NCBI GenBank assembly: GCA_022826245.1
Contig: JAJDVG010000040.1
Location: forward strand, 1-64,000
Reading direction: 5' to 3'
DNA: 64,000 nt
Origin: Gammaproteobacteria bacterium
GTDB lineage: Bacteria; Pseudomonadota; Gammaproteobacteria; Steroidobacterales; Rariloculaceae
A program made the position numbers and the translations under genes. The notes beneath the pieces are model-generated. The model ran no database searches. It was not told the DNA's origin and worked only from the letters and a program-made list of their open reading frames with translations. Shown here piece after piece: positions 31,295 through 39,874 of the stretch (its first letter is position 1; each line of letters begins with the position of its first letter).

Positions 31295-32104
31295 ATGCCG
31301 AGATTCGCAGCGGGTATCGAATACGACGGAACCGATTTCGTCGGTTGGCAGACGCAGCGCAACGGGCGCAGCGTACAGTCGTCCCTCGCTGCCGCGGTCT
31401 CCACCGTCGCAGCGGAGCAGCTTGCCGTCCACGGCGCCGGCCGGACGGACGCGGGCGTTCACGCCCACCGCCAGGTCGTGCATTTCGATACGGCCGCAAG
31501 CAGAACGCCGCGCCAATGGTTGCTCGGAATCAACTCGAACCTGCCGGATGACGTCGCCGCGCGCTGGGTGACGCCGGTGGCAGCGGACTTCGACGCCCGC
31601 CGCTCGGCGCTGTCGCGAACCTACCGGTACTCGATCGTCTCGAGCGCGACCCGACCCGTGCTCGAGCGCCGCGGCGCCTGGTGGATCCGCGATTCCCTCG
31701 ATCCGGCCGGTATGAGCGCGGCGGCGACCTGGTGGCTCGGCGAACGTGATTTTTCGGCCTTTCGCGCTGCGGGATGTCAGTCGCGCACTCCGAACCGCTG
31801 TCTGAAAGCGGTCGGGATCAGCGCCAATGAATCGCTGACCGTCCTCGAGTTCACCGCCAACGCGTTTCTCTATCACATGGTGCGCAATCTCGTCGGCGCC
31901 CTCGTGCACATCGGTCGCGGCCGGGCGCCGGCGGACTGGGCAGGCGAACTGCTGGCGAGCCGGGACCGCACGCTGGCGCCGGCGACCGCGCCGGCGCGAG
32001 GCCTCACGCTGCTCGCCGTGAGCTATCCGGAATCCTGCGGATTACCCGTCGACAGCGAACGCCCGTGTATCATTCGGTCGTTGGAGTCTACGGTCAGACC
32101 ATGA
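31295..32104 (+). CDS. truA: tRNA pseudouridine(38-40) synthase
   Basis: A 269-residue pseudouridine synthase. Family start [21 protein letters not shown], catalytic aspartate in [19 protein letters not shown] and [22 protein letters not shown]. Last codons overlap the accD ATG. The extra C-terminal ~20 residues have no recognised motif. Confidence 0.97.
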   Translation: MPRFAAGIEYDGTDFVGWQTQRNGRSVQSSLAAAVSTVAAEQLAVHGAGRTDAGVHAHRQVVHFDTAASRTPRQWLLGINSNLPDDVAARWVTPVAADFDARRSALSRTYRYSIVSSATRPVLERRGAWWIRDSLDPAGMSAAATWWLGERDFSAFRAAGCQSRTPNRCLKAVGISANESLTVLEFTANAFLYHMVRNLVGALVHIGRGRAPADWAGELLASRDRTLAPATAPARGLTLLAVSYPESCGLPVDSERPCIIRSLESTVRP

Positions 32105-32961
32105 GCTGGTTCGACAAACTGATGCCGTCGCGTATCCGGACGCAGCGGCGCAGCCGCTCGGTGCCCGAAGGGCTCTGGGTCAAGTGCGAAGCGTGTTCGG
32201 CGCAGCTCTACCGGGCCGAACTCAAACGCAATCTCTACGTCTGTCCGAAGTGCGAGCACCACTTGCGAATCGGGGCTCGCGAACGGCTCGAAATGTTCCT
32301 CGATGCGAACTCCGAGCACGAGATCGCCGCGAAGCTCGAACCGCAGGACCCGTTGCGGTTCAGGGACAGCCGGCGCTATCGGGAGCGATTGTCGACGGCG
32401 CAGAAGGAAACCGGCGAAACCGACGCGCTCGTGGTCATGGCAGGGACGCTCAAGGCCATTCCGCTCGTCGCCGCGGCGTTCGAGTACCGCTTCATCGGCG
32501 GATCCATGGGTTCGGCCGTCGGCGAGCGTTTCGTGCGCGGCGTTCAGTACTGCATCGAGCACCGCCGGCCGTTCGTGTGCTTCTCGGCGAGCGGCGGCGC
32601 GCGCATGCAGGAGGCGCTGTTCTCGCTGTTCCAGATGAGCAAGACCAGCGCGGCGCTCGCGGCCCTGGGCGAGTCCGGGCTGCCGTATGTCTCGGTCATG
32701 ACCGATCCCACGATGGGCGGCGTATCGGCGAGCATCGCCTCGCTCGGCGACATCAACGTGGCCGAGCCGAGATCCCTGATCGGATTCGCGGGTCCGCGCG
32801 TCATTCAGCAGACCGTCGGCGAGACCTTGCCGGAGGGGTTCCAGCGCGCCGAGTTGTTGCTGGAGAAGGGGGCGCTCGACATGATCGTCGATCGGCGCAA
32901 GGTACGCGACGAGATCGCATCATTGCTGGCCAAGCTCACGGATCGTCCGGAAGTTTCTTGA
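32101..32961 (+). CDS. accD: Acetyl-CoA carboxylase carboxyltransferase subunit beta
   Basis: A 286-residue subunit that, with AccA, transfers CO2 from carboxybiotin to acetyl-CoA. N-terminal four-cysteine zinc domain ([28 protein letters not shown]), then [20 protein letters not shown] and [18 protein letters not shown] of the crotonase-like core. ATG 32101 overlaps the truA stop (ATGA). Confidence 0.97.
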   Translation: MSWFDKLMPSRIRTQRRSRSVPEGLWVKCEACSAQLYRAELKRNLYVCPKCEHHLRIGARERLEMFLDANSEHEIAAKLEPQDPLRFRDSRRYRERLSTAQKETGETDALVVMAGTLKAIPLVAAAFEYRFIGGSMGSAVGERFVRGVQYCIEHRRPFVCFSASGGARMQEALFSLFQMSKTSAALAALGESGLPYVSVMTDPTMGGVSASIASLGDINVAEPRSLIGFAGPRVIQQTVGETLPEGFQRAELLLEKGALDMIVDRRKVRDEIASLLAKLTDRPEVS

Positions 32962-32978
32962 GCGGGGGTCGCGCCACC

Positions 32979-34280
32979 ATGGCCGATGCCGGGCGTTTCG
33001 CCACGGTCGACGAATGGCTCGCGTGGCTCGAGACGCTCCATCCGAAGAAGATCGACTTCAGTCTCGATCGGGTTCGCGCGGTGCTCGCCGCGCTCGATCT
33101 GAAGCCGCCGCCGTACCGGGTCATTACCGTCGGCGGCACGAACGGCAAGGGTTCCTGCGTCGCGCTGCTCGAGGGCGTTTATCTTGCGGCCGGCTATTCG
33201 GTCGGCGCCTTTACCTCACCGCATCTGTGGCGGTTCAACGAACGCTTGCGCCTCGACGGCGTGGACGCGACGGACGCGCAGTTGCTCGAACTGTTCCGGA
33301 TCATCGATGCCGGGCGCGGTCCGGTATCGTTGTCCTACTTCGAATTCTCCGCCGTTGCGGCGATCCTGTTCTTCGCCCGCGAACGCGTCGACGTCGCCTT
33401 GCTCGAGGTCGGCATGGGCGGACGGCTCGACGCCGTCAACGCCATCGATGCCGATGCCGCGCTGATCGTCAGCATCGATCTCGATCACCTCGAATGGCTC
33501 GGCGAGGATCGCAATTCGATCGGCCGCGAGAAGGCCGGCATCATCCGCGCGGGCCGGCCGGTCATCGTCGGCGACGCGGAGCCGCCCGATAGCCTCCTGT
33601 CCGCGATCGAGGTCAAGCGCGCGCACGGCATCCTGCGTGGCCGGGACTTCGACTGTAGCGCGAACGGCAGCGAGCTCGCCTTCGTTCGCAACGGAAAACC
33701 GGCCGTGGCGCTCCCGGCGCCGCGTTTCGGTGGAGCGATCCAGACAGCCAATACGGCGGCTTGCGCAGCCACGGTCGATGCGCTGCAGGCGATCCTGCCC
33801 GTGCACCGGGAAGCGCTCGTCGCGGGCCTGCGGCGCGCAAGCGCCCCCGGCCGGTGGCAACGGCTCGCGATCGACGGCGTGGAATGGATTTTCGACGTGG
33901 CCCACAATCCCGCCGCCGCCAACTGTCTGCGGCGCGAACTCGATGGCCTGCCGCCGGTACGACGCACGGTGGCGGTCTTCGCGGCGATGCGGGACAAGGA
34001 ACTCGAGCATCTCGTCGGCCCGTTCATCGCCGAGGTCGAGCGCTGGTTCGTCGCGCCGGTCGATTCCGAACGGAGCGCCTCGCCCGATGCGCTGGCGAAT
34101 CTGCTGCGTTCGCTGGGTTCCGGACGAGTCGAATTGCAGAGCGATGTCGCGAGCGCCTGCCTGTCGGCGCGAGCCTGCGTGCGGCCCGGCGACCGGGCTC
34201 TGGTCTTCGGTTCGTTCTATACCGTCGGTCCCGCTATGGCCGCGCTTGGGCTATACTGCGAACCACGTTCAGTTGGGTAA
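32979..34280 (+). CDS. folC: Bifunctional dihydrofolate synthase/folylpolyglutamate synthase
   Basis: A 433-residue Mur-ligase-fold enzyme adding glutamate to dihydropteroate and folates. ATP loop RVITVGGTNGKGSCVALLE, FTSPHLWRFNERL, LLEVGMGGRLDAVN, and IFDVAHNPAAANCL in the C-terminal domain. Start chosen at ATG 32979; the track ORF runs from far upstream in an accD off-frame. Confidence 0.96.
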   Translation: MADAGRFATVDEWLAWLETLHPKKIDFSLDRVRAVLAALDLKPPPYRVITVGGTNGKGSCVALLEGVYLAAGYSVGAFTSPHLWRFNERLRLDGVDATDAQLLELFRIIDAGRGPVSLSYFEFSAVAAILFFARERVDVALLEVGMGGRLDAVNAIDADAALIVSIDLDHLEWLGEDRNSIGREKAGIIRAGRPVIVGDAEPPDSLLSAIEVKRAHGILRGRDFDCSANGSELAFVRNGKPAVALPAPRFGGAIQTANTAACAATVDALQAILPVHREALVAGLRRASAPGRWQRLAIDGVEWIFDVAHNPAAANCLRRELDGLPPVRRTVAVFAAMRDKELEHLVGPFIAEVERWFVAPVDSERSASPDALANLLRSLGSGRVELQSDVASACLSARACVRPGDRALVFGSFYTVGPAMAALGLYCEPRSVG

Positions 34281-34288
34281 TCCTTGAG

Positions 34289-34939
34289 ATGGACCCGCGG
34301 TTGAAGGAACGACTCATCGGCGCAGCCGTGCTGGTGGCGCTGGGAGTGTGGCTGATTCCCTGGATCCTCGACGGTCCCGACCGGCAGCCCGCTCAGACCG
34401 AGACCGAGCCCGCGGTGGTGCTGCCGTCTCAGCCGGACGAATCCGCGCCGCTGCGAACGCGGACTGTCGATCTCGGCGGGCGTCCCGGCGCCGCGGCGGC
34501 TGCGCCCGAGACGGCCGTTGCAGACAATGCGGCAGCCGCGCCGAATGATCCCGACACCGATGCCGCCGGCGAGCCCCCGGCCCCGCAGCTTTCGGAACCC
34601 GTCGTGGCCCGTACGCGCGACGTGCGGGGCGTGGCCGCACCAGGCGCGCTGCGCCCGCCACCGAATCCTGAACCGGAATCCCGGACTGTCGCCGGCCGGA
34701 TCGAAGCGGGCGACTGGGTCGTTCAGCTTGGCAGCTTCAGCGAGCAGGACAATGCCGAGCGGCTGGCGGCTCGAGTGACGACACACGGCTTCGAGCCCGC
34801 CGTTTCAGTTTTCAGGGCCGGCGGGCAGCCCATGTACCGCGTCCGCGTCGGGCCCTACGACTCGCGCGGCCGCGCCGACGAGACCGCGTCTACACTCGCC
34901 GCGAACGGGTTCGTCGCACAGGTCGTCGATGCGAACTGA
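34289..34939 (+). CDS. dedD: SPOR-domain protein, DedD-like
   Basis: A 216-residue protein with a short cytoplasmic start, a membrane span (AAVLVALGVWLIPWIL, residues 10-26), an Ala/Pro-rich periplasmic linker and a C-terminal SPOR domain (about 140-215: GDWVVQLGSFSEQDNAERLAA, MYRVRVGPYDSRGRAD) that binds denuded septal peptidoglycan. Position between folC and cvpA matches dedD in gammaproteobacteria. Role in division is known for the family. Confidence 0.92.
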   Translation: MDPRLKERLIGAAVLVALGVWLIPWILDGPDRQPAQTETEPAVVLPSQPDESAPLRTRTVDLGGRPGAAAAAPETAVADNAAAAPNDPDTDAAGEPPAPQLSEPVVARTRDVRGVAAPGALRPPPNPEPESRTVAGRIEAGDWVVQLGSFSEQDNAERLAARVTTHGFEPAVSVFRAGGQPMYRVRVGPYDSRGRADETASTLAANGFVAQVVDAN

Positions 34940-34960
34940 CTTCCCGTCAGACGAGGAAAC

Positions 34961-35539
34961 ATGTCCTGGGCCGACTGGTTGATCATTGGCGTTTGCCTGC
35001 TTTCGGGCGCGTACGGGTTCTGGCGCGGATTCGCCAGCGAGGTCGTTTCGCTTGCGACCTGGCTCGCTGCGATCTGGCTCGCATGGCGTTTCGGCGCGTT
35101 CGTCGAGCCGTTGCTCGGAGTCTGGGAGGCGGCGCCGGAGCTCAGGGTCTGGGCTGCGCGCATCGTGGTCTTCGTCATCGTGCTCGTGGCCGGGGGATTG
35201 CTGGCCTGGATGGCGCGTGGACTCGTCAAACACACGGGCCTGACGGGAACGGACCGGAGCCTCGGAGCGCTTTTCGGCGTGGCCCGCGGCGTGCTGATCG
35301 TCGGCCTCGGCGTCATCGGCATGCAGTTCGCCGGGCTCGATCAGGACCCCTGGTGGCAGCGTTCGAAGCTCAGGCCCACGAGCAGCCAGGTCGCCGAAGC
35401 GATCCGCTACTACGCGGAACTCGGCGGCCGCTATCTGGCGGCCCGTGACGAGAGCCCGGCGGCGTCGGACAGGCGAGGCGGAGATTCGACTCGGGTTTCC
35501 GGAGGCGCAAGCATTCACATGACCGTCCGCGAGCATTAA
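34961..35539 (+). CDS. cvpA: CvpA family membrane protein
   Basis: A 192-residue inner-membrane protein with four hydrophobic segments, opening WADWLIIGVCLLSGAYGFWRGFASEVVSLATWLAAIWLA and carrying GLVKHTGLTGTDRSLGALFGVARGVLIV, both typical of CvpA (named for colicin V production). Located directly before purF as in E. coli. The hydrophilic C-terminal tail is unremarkable. Confidence 0.94.
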   Translation: MSWADWLIIGVCLLSGAYGFWRGFASEVVSLATWLAAIWLAWRFGAFVEPLLGVWEAAPELRVWAARIVVFVIVLVAGGLLAWMARGLVKHTGLTGTDRSLGALFGVARGVLIVGLGVIGMQFAGLDQDPWWQRSKLRPTSSQVAEAIRYYAELGGRYLAARDESPAASDRRGGDSTRVSGGASIHMTVREH

Positions 35540-35542
35540 ACG

Positions 35543-37072
35543 ATGTGTGGAATAGTCGGAATCGTCGGACGCGAAGCGGTCAACCACCCGCTCTACAACG
35601 CGCTCACGGTACTCCAGCACCGCGGGCAGGACGCCGCCGGCATCATCACCGACGGCGACGGGCTGCTGCAGATCCGCAAGGGCAACGGACTCGTCCGCGA
35701 CGTGTTCGAGGAGCGCCACATGCGCAGGCTGCGCGGCAACGTCGGCATCGGCCACGTGCGCTATCCGACGGCCGGCAGCGCGAGCCAGTACGAGGCGCAG
35801 CCCTTCTACGTCAATTCGCCATACGGGGTCTGTCTCGCGCACAACGGCAATCTCGTCAACGCCGAGGAACTCAAGCAGCTCGTCGAGCTGCACGATCGCC
35901 GTCACCTGAACACGAATTCGGATTCGGAAATCCTGCTCAACGTGCTCGCTCATGAGCTCGGACGGCACTCGAGCAACGGGCTTCGTCCGCCGGAGATACT
36001 GGCCGCCGTGCAGTCGCTGCACCAGCGCTGCTCGGGCGGCTACGCGGTCGTCGCGATGATCTGCGGCCATGGCATCGTCGCGTTTCGCGATCCATACGGA
36101 ATCCGTCCGATCATACTCGGAGTGCGCGAAACGCCGGCCGGCGTCGAGCGCATGGTGGCTTCGGAGAGCGTCGCGCTCGATGCGCTCGGTTTCGAGGTCG
36201 ACCGGGACATCCTGCCGGGCGAAGCCGTCTTCATTGGCAAGGACGGGGCGCTGCACAGCAGGGAATTCGACGGCGAGGCCGTCTATTCGCCGTGCATCTT
36301 CGAATTCGTCTATTTCGCACGTCCCGACTCGATCATCGACAATCTCTCGGTCTACAAGGCGCGCCTGCGGATGGGGGAGACGCTCGCGGCGAAGATTCAG
36401 CGGACCCGGCCGCATCACGATATCGATGTCGTCATCCCGATCCCGGACACGTCGCGGACGGCTGCGATGCAGGTCGCGTACCGGCTCGGGCTCAAGTACC
36501 GCGAAGGGTTCATCAAGAACCGCTACATCGGGCGCACGTTCATCATGCCCGAACAGGCGGCGCGGCAGGCGTCCGTGCGGCGCAAGCTCAATGCGATCGA
36601 TCTCGAGTTCGGCGGCAAGAACGTGCTGCTCGTGGACGATTCGATCGTCCGCGGGACGACGTCGCGCCAGATCGTCGAAATGGCCAGGGAAGCCGGCGCG
36701 CGTAGCGTCTATTTCGCTTCGGCCTCGCCGCCCGTCCGCCATCCCAACGTCTACGGCATCGATATGCCGGCCGCCCACGAGCTCATTGCCGCAGGTCGTA
36801 CCGAGGAGCAGGTGCAGCAGTTCATCGGCGCCGACTGGCTCGTGTATCAGGACCTTGAAGATCTCGTGGATGCCGTCGACCACGACAAGTCCGATATCGT
36901 CGCTTTCGATACTTCGTGCTTCTCGGGTGAGTACGTTACCGGCGACGTGAGCAGCGAATACCTCCACGCGCTCGAGGTCGTGCGCTCGAACACGGCCAAG
37001 GCCAGGCGGGACGAACGCGTCCGCCGGGACGAGGTCGGCGACGACGCGATGCAGGCCGCGGCGGGCCTTTAG
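35543..37072 (+). CDS. purF: Amidophosphoribosyltransferase
   Basis: A 509-residue enzyme for the first step of purine synthesis. N-terminal glutaminase exposes Cys2 after Met removal ([18 protein letters not shown]), with [12 protein letters not shown] and [10 protein letters not shown]. The PRPP motif is [21 protein letters not shown]. Starts four bases after cvpA. Convergent with lpxH. Confidence 0.98.
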   Translation: MCGIVGIVGREAVNHPLYNALTVLQHRGQDAAGIITDGDGLLQIRKGNGLVRDVFEERHMRRLRGNVGIGHVRYPTAGSASQYEAQPFYVNSPYGVCLAHNGNLVNAEELKQLVELHDRRHLNTNSDSEILLNVLAHELGRHSSNGLRPPEILAAVQSLHQRCSGGYAVVAMICGHGIVAFRDPYGIRPIILGVRETPAGVERMVASESVALDALGFEVDRDILPGEAVFIGKDGALHSREFDGEAVYSPCIFEFVYFARPDSIIDNLSVYKARLRMGETLAAKIQRTRPHHDIDVVIPIPDTSRTAAMQVAYRLGLKYREGFIKNRYIGRTFIMPEQAARQASVRRKLNAIDLEFGGKNVLLVDDSIVRGTTSRQIVEMAREAGARSVYFASASPPVRHPNVYGIDMPAAHELIAAGRTEEQVQQFIGADWLVYQDLEDLVDAVDHDKSDIVAFDTSCFSGEYVTGDVSSEYLHALEVVRSNTAKARRDERVRRDEVGDDAMQAAAGL

Positions 37073-37077
37073 GCGGA

Positions 37078-37097
37078 GGCGGCTCCCCGGCGCCGCC
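37078..37097. terminator. GC hairpin between convergent purF and lpxH
   Basis: GGCGGC at 37078-37083 and GCCGCC at 37092-37097 pair around an eight-base loop, within the 27 bases between the two stop codons. No T-run; a weak bidirectional terminator candidate. Confidence 0.35.
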
Positions 37098-37099
37098 GC

Positions 37100-37816
37100 T
37101 CAGATTTCGACGAGCTCGAAGCCCTTCTGGTCCCAACGTACGACACTTGCGCCGTCGTGCCACTCGCCGAGGACGATCCGCAGCGCCTTTTCCCCGTCAA
37201 GCGTAATTTCGTGCACGGCAGGCCGGTGCGTATGCCCGTGGAGCAGCGTCCTGACCCCGAAGCGCTGCATCGTCGCTTCCACGGCTGCCTGGTTCACGTC
37301 CATGATGTCTTCGGGCTTGGCCGCGATCTCGGTGCGGCTGAGCTGACGCAGGCCATCGGCGATCGCGCGCCGCTCCTTGAGCGGCTTGGCCAGAAACGCA
37401 GCCTGCCAGGCCGGATCGCGCACGGTCGCGCGCAGCGTCATGTAGTCCTTGTCGTCCGTGCACAGCAGGTCGCCGTGGGTCAGCAGCACCGCTGTGCCGT
37501 GGACTTCGACCGTTTCGTAGTCGCCGAGCAGCGTGCAGCCGGTCTCGGCGACGAAACGCTCGCCGATCAGGAAATCGCGATTGCCGTGCATGATGAAGCA
37601 CGCCGTGCCCGAGCGGGTCAGATGCTTCAGCGCGGCGGCGACCGGACGAACGCCGGCGTCCGTATCGTCGTCGCCGATCCACGCTTCGAACAGGTCGCCG
37701 AGGATGTACAGGCGCTCTGCGATGCACGCTTCGCGTTCGGCGAAGTCGATGAACCGCTCGATTCCTTCAGGGTGCGCCGACTCCAGGTGAAGGTCGGAGA
37801 TGAAGAAGACCGCCAC
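37100..37816 (-). CDS. lpxH: UDP-2,3-diacylglucosamine diphosphatase LpxH
   Basis: A 238-residue calcineurin-like metallophosphoesterase of lipid A synthesis, making lipid X. Metal motifs: FFISDLHLESAHPEG (DxH), YILGDLFEAWIGDDD (GDxxD), IMHGNRDFLIG (GNHD-like, here GNRD as in LpxH), LLTHGDLLCTDD and LLHGHTHRPAVH. Shows an outer membrane with lipid A. Follows the ppiA-like gene by seven bases on the same strand. Confidence 0.97.
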   Translation of the reverse strand: MAVFFISDLHLESAHPEGIERFIDFAEREACIAERLYILGDLFEAWIGDDDTDAGVRPVAAALKHLTRSGTACFIMHGNRDFLIGERFVAETGCTLLGDYETVEVHGTAVLLTHGDLLCTDDKDYMTLRATVRDPAWQAAFLAKPLKERRAIADGLRQLSRTEIAAKPEDIMDVNQAAVEATMQRFGVRTLLHGHTHRPAVHEITLDGEKALRIVLGEWHDGASVVRWDQKGFELVEI

Positions 37817-37823
37817 GTGGCGG

Positions 37824-38402
37824 CTACTCGATCAGCAGGACGACGTTCTCGATGACGATCGGGTTCACGGGCACGCTGCGGTCGAACTCGCCGCCGGCGC
37901 CGGTCGGCGCGTGGCCGATCTCGTCAACGATATCCATGCCTTCGACGACCGTACCGAACACCGTATATCCCCAGCGGGTCGGGCGCGGGTTCAGATCGAG
38001 GTTGTCGACGAGATTGACGTAGAATTGCGTCGTGCCGGAATGCGGCTCGGCCGTCCGTGCCATGCCGACCGTGCCGCGCAGGTTGCTGAGCCCGTTGCCC
38101 GATTCGTTGACTACCGAGCCTTCAGTCGGCTTCAGCATGAGATCGGTGGTGTAGCCTCCGCCCTGGGCGATGAATCCGCTGACTACGCGATGAAACACCG
38201 TGCCCGCGTAGAAGCCGGTGGTGACGTTTCTCAGAAATGCCTCGACGGTCAGCGGCGCCCGGCCCTGATCGAGTTCTATGACAAAGTCGCCGGCGCTCGT
38301 CTCCACGCGAACTCGCGGATCCGCCGAAATGATGGAAAGATCCTGGCCAAGAACCTGCGCGGTCGGCAACAGCAGGCTTAGCAATACGATCGCTGACCTC
38401 AT
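37824..38402 (-). CDS. ppiA: Periplasmic cyclophilin-type peptidyl-prolyl isomerase
   Basis: A 192-residue cyclophilin with a cleavable signal peptide (IVLLSLLLPTAQVLGQD), so periplasmic like PpiA rather than cytosolic PpiB. Core segments: YAGTVFHRVVSGFIAQGGGY, GTVGMARTAEPHSGTTQFYVNLVDN and YTVFGTVVEGMDIVDEIG. The track ORF is extended upstream; ATG at 38402 gives a proper signal. In a probable folD-ppiA-lpxH minus-strand operon. Confidence 0.93.
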   Translation of the reverse strand: MRSAIVLLSLLLPTAQVLGQDLSIISADPRVRVETSAGDFVIELDQGRAPLTVEAFLRNVTTGFYAGTVFHRVVSGFIAQGGGYTTDLMLKPTEGSVVNESGNGLSNLRGTVGMARTAEPHSGTTQFYVNLVDNLDLNPRPTRWGYTVFGTVVEGMDIVDEIGHAPTGAGGEFDRSVPVNPIVIENVVLLIE

Positions 38403-38485
38403 GACTGAATACCGTGCGTTGCCTGGCGGGACCCCCGATGATAGCCAAGTCGCCGCCGCCGTTGCACTGCGCGCCGCGCAGAACC

Positions 38486-39415
38486 TCATCCGCTCGGGCG
38501 AAGTTCCGCGGCCCTGACGGTGTTCGCCATGAGCATCGCGATCGTCAGCGGCCCGACGCCGCCCGGCACGGGCGTGAGCGCGCCTGCCGCCTCGGCGACG
38601 TTCGGGTGCACGTCGCCGACGAGGACCGAACCGCGGCGCTCGAAGAGTTCGAGCCGTTTCGGTTGCGTAGCGAGGAGTTGTCGGGCCTGGTCGGCATCGG
38701 TGACCCGGTTCATGCCGACATCGATCACGACGGCGCCGGGCTTGACGAATTCCTGCGTGACGAGGCCCGCGCGGCCGATCGCCGCGACGAGGATATCCGC
38801 CTCGCGGGCCACGCCCGGCAGGTCCCGCGTCCTCGAGTGGCACACGGTCACGGTTGCATTGCGGTGCATGAGCAGCATCGCCATGGGTTTGCCCACGATG
38901 TCGGAGCGGCCGATCACGACGGCGCGCGCGCCTTCGATGGCCAGACCTTCGCGATCGAGCATCTCGATGATCCCGGACGGTGTGCACGGCGCGAATCCGG
39001 TCCTGTTCTGCGCCAGATGCCCGGCCGAGATGGGGCTGAAACCGTCGACATCCTTGCCGGGATCGATGGCGTCGAATACGCGCTGCGCGGCGTTCGCGCC
39101 CATCGCCGCGGGCAGCGGCGACTGCACGAGGATGCCGTCGATTCGGGCGCTCGCATTGAACCGTTCGACGACGGCGAGCGTCTCTTCGAGCGTCGAACTG
39201 CCCGGCAGCGTCTCGAGCGTGACGCCCATACCGGAGTCTTCGGCGGTCCTGAGCTTGTTGCGGACGTAAACATGCGAAGCGGGATCGTCGCCGACGATCG
39301 CGATCGCCAGGTGCGGCGGACGTCCGAGCCCCTCGCGCACGGCCGCGATACGTGCTGCGAGGTCATCCCTGATTTGCTGCGCGATGGCCTTCCCGTCGAT
39401 AATTCTGGCCGGCAT
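38486..39415 (-). CDS. folD: Methylene-THF dehydrogenase/cyclohydrolase FolD
   Basis: A 309-residue bifunctional enzyme interconverting methylene-, methenyl- and formyl-THF. Motifs: HVYVRNKLRTAEDSGM (catalytic Lys), GILVQSPLPAAMG, DVDGFSPISAGHLAQN, VVIGRSDIVGKPMAMLLMHR and TPVPGGVGPLTIAMLMAN. Start at 39415 gives MPARIIDGKAIAQQIR; the longer track ORF runs into antisense tRNA. Functions with glyA earlier in the window. Confidence 0.97.
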   Translation of the reverse strand: MPARIIDGKAIAQQIRDDLAARIAAVREGLGRPPHLAIAIVGDDPASHVYVRNKLRTAEDSGMGVTLETLPGSSTLEETLAVVERFNASARIDGILVQSPLPAAMGANAAQRVFDAIDPGKDVDGFSPISAGHLAQNRTGFAPCTPSGIIEMLDREGLAIEGARAVVIGRSDIVGKPMAMLLMHRNATVTVCHSRTRDLPGVAREADILVAAIGRAGLVTQEFVKPGAVVIDVGMNRVTDADQARQLLATQPKRLELFERRGSVLVGDVHPNVAEAAGALTPVPGGVGPLTIAMLMANTVRAAELRPSG

Positions 39416-39488
39416 CCGCTTTACCCCGTGGGCGAAGGAGCGCGGATTCTCGCACGGCGTTTCGGCGAGCCTCAAGCGCGGCGTTCGA

Positions 39489-39517
39489 TTGATTCGACGG
39501 TCCACGGCCCATACCAT
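39489..39517 (+). promoter_or_regulatory. Promoter for tRNA-Pro/tRNA-Arg
   Basis: TTGATT (39489-39494) and TACCAT (39512-39517) are separated by 17 bases, about 30 bases before tRNA-Pro. A plausible sigma-70 promoter. Confidence 0.45.
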
Positions 39518-39547
39518 CTTGCTCTGGCGTCGATCGTCGACGCGAAT

Positions 39548-39624
39548 CGGGGCATGGCGCAGTCTGGTAGCGCATCTGCTTTGGGAGCAGAGGGTCGGCG
39601 GTTCAAATCCGTCTGCCCCGACCA
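39548..39624 (+). tRNA. tRNA-Pro (anticodon TGG)
   Basis: 77 bases with a full cloverleaf: acceptor CGGGGCA/TGCCCCG, anticodon stem TCTGC/GCAGA with loop TTTGGGA, T-loop GTTCAAATC, and encoded ACCA end. Forty bases upstream of tRNA-Arg. Confidence 0.97.
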
Positions 39625-39664
39625 GTTTCAATGAATTCGACAGGAGGTAATCACCACGACGAGA

Positions 39665-39741
39665 GCGCCCGTAGCTCAACCGGATAGAGCATCGGCCTTC
39701 TAAGCCGAGGGTTGCAGGTTCGAGTCCTGCCGGGCGCGCCA
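39665..39741 (+). tRNA. tRNA-Arg (anticodon TCT)
   Basis: 77 bases; acceptor GCGCCCG/CGGGCGC, anticodon stem TCGGC/GCCGA with loop CTTCTAA, T-loop GTTCGAGTC, encoded GCCA. Followed directly by ATTTTG and 130 bases without visible genes before the convergent SulP gene. Confidence 0.97.
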
Positions 39742-39874
39742 TTTTGCTACACGACCAAGCGCCATCGCAGGTGCTTGCCGGCTCTTGTGTCGCCCATGAA
39801 CCAGTTGGCGGGGAGGGCGACGGTATTTCAGGGCGACCTTGAACTGTTGCCGACCAGCCCGCGGACCCCCGGCA

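Noticed and set aside
34805-36967. 720-residue minus-strand ORF opposite cvpA/purF
   Set aside because: Shadow of purF; composition rich in Arg/Asp without motifs.
39486-39742. Minus-strand peptides such as DGFEPPTLCSQSRCATRLRHAP and LEGRCSIRLSYGR
   Set aside because: These are the well-known false translations of the antisense strand of tRNA genes (Pro and Arg here).
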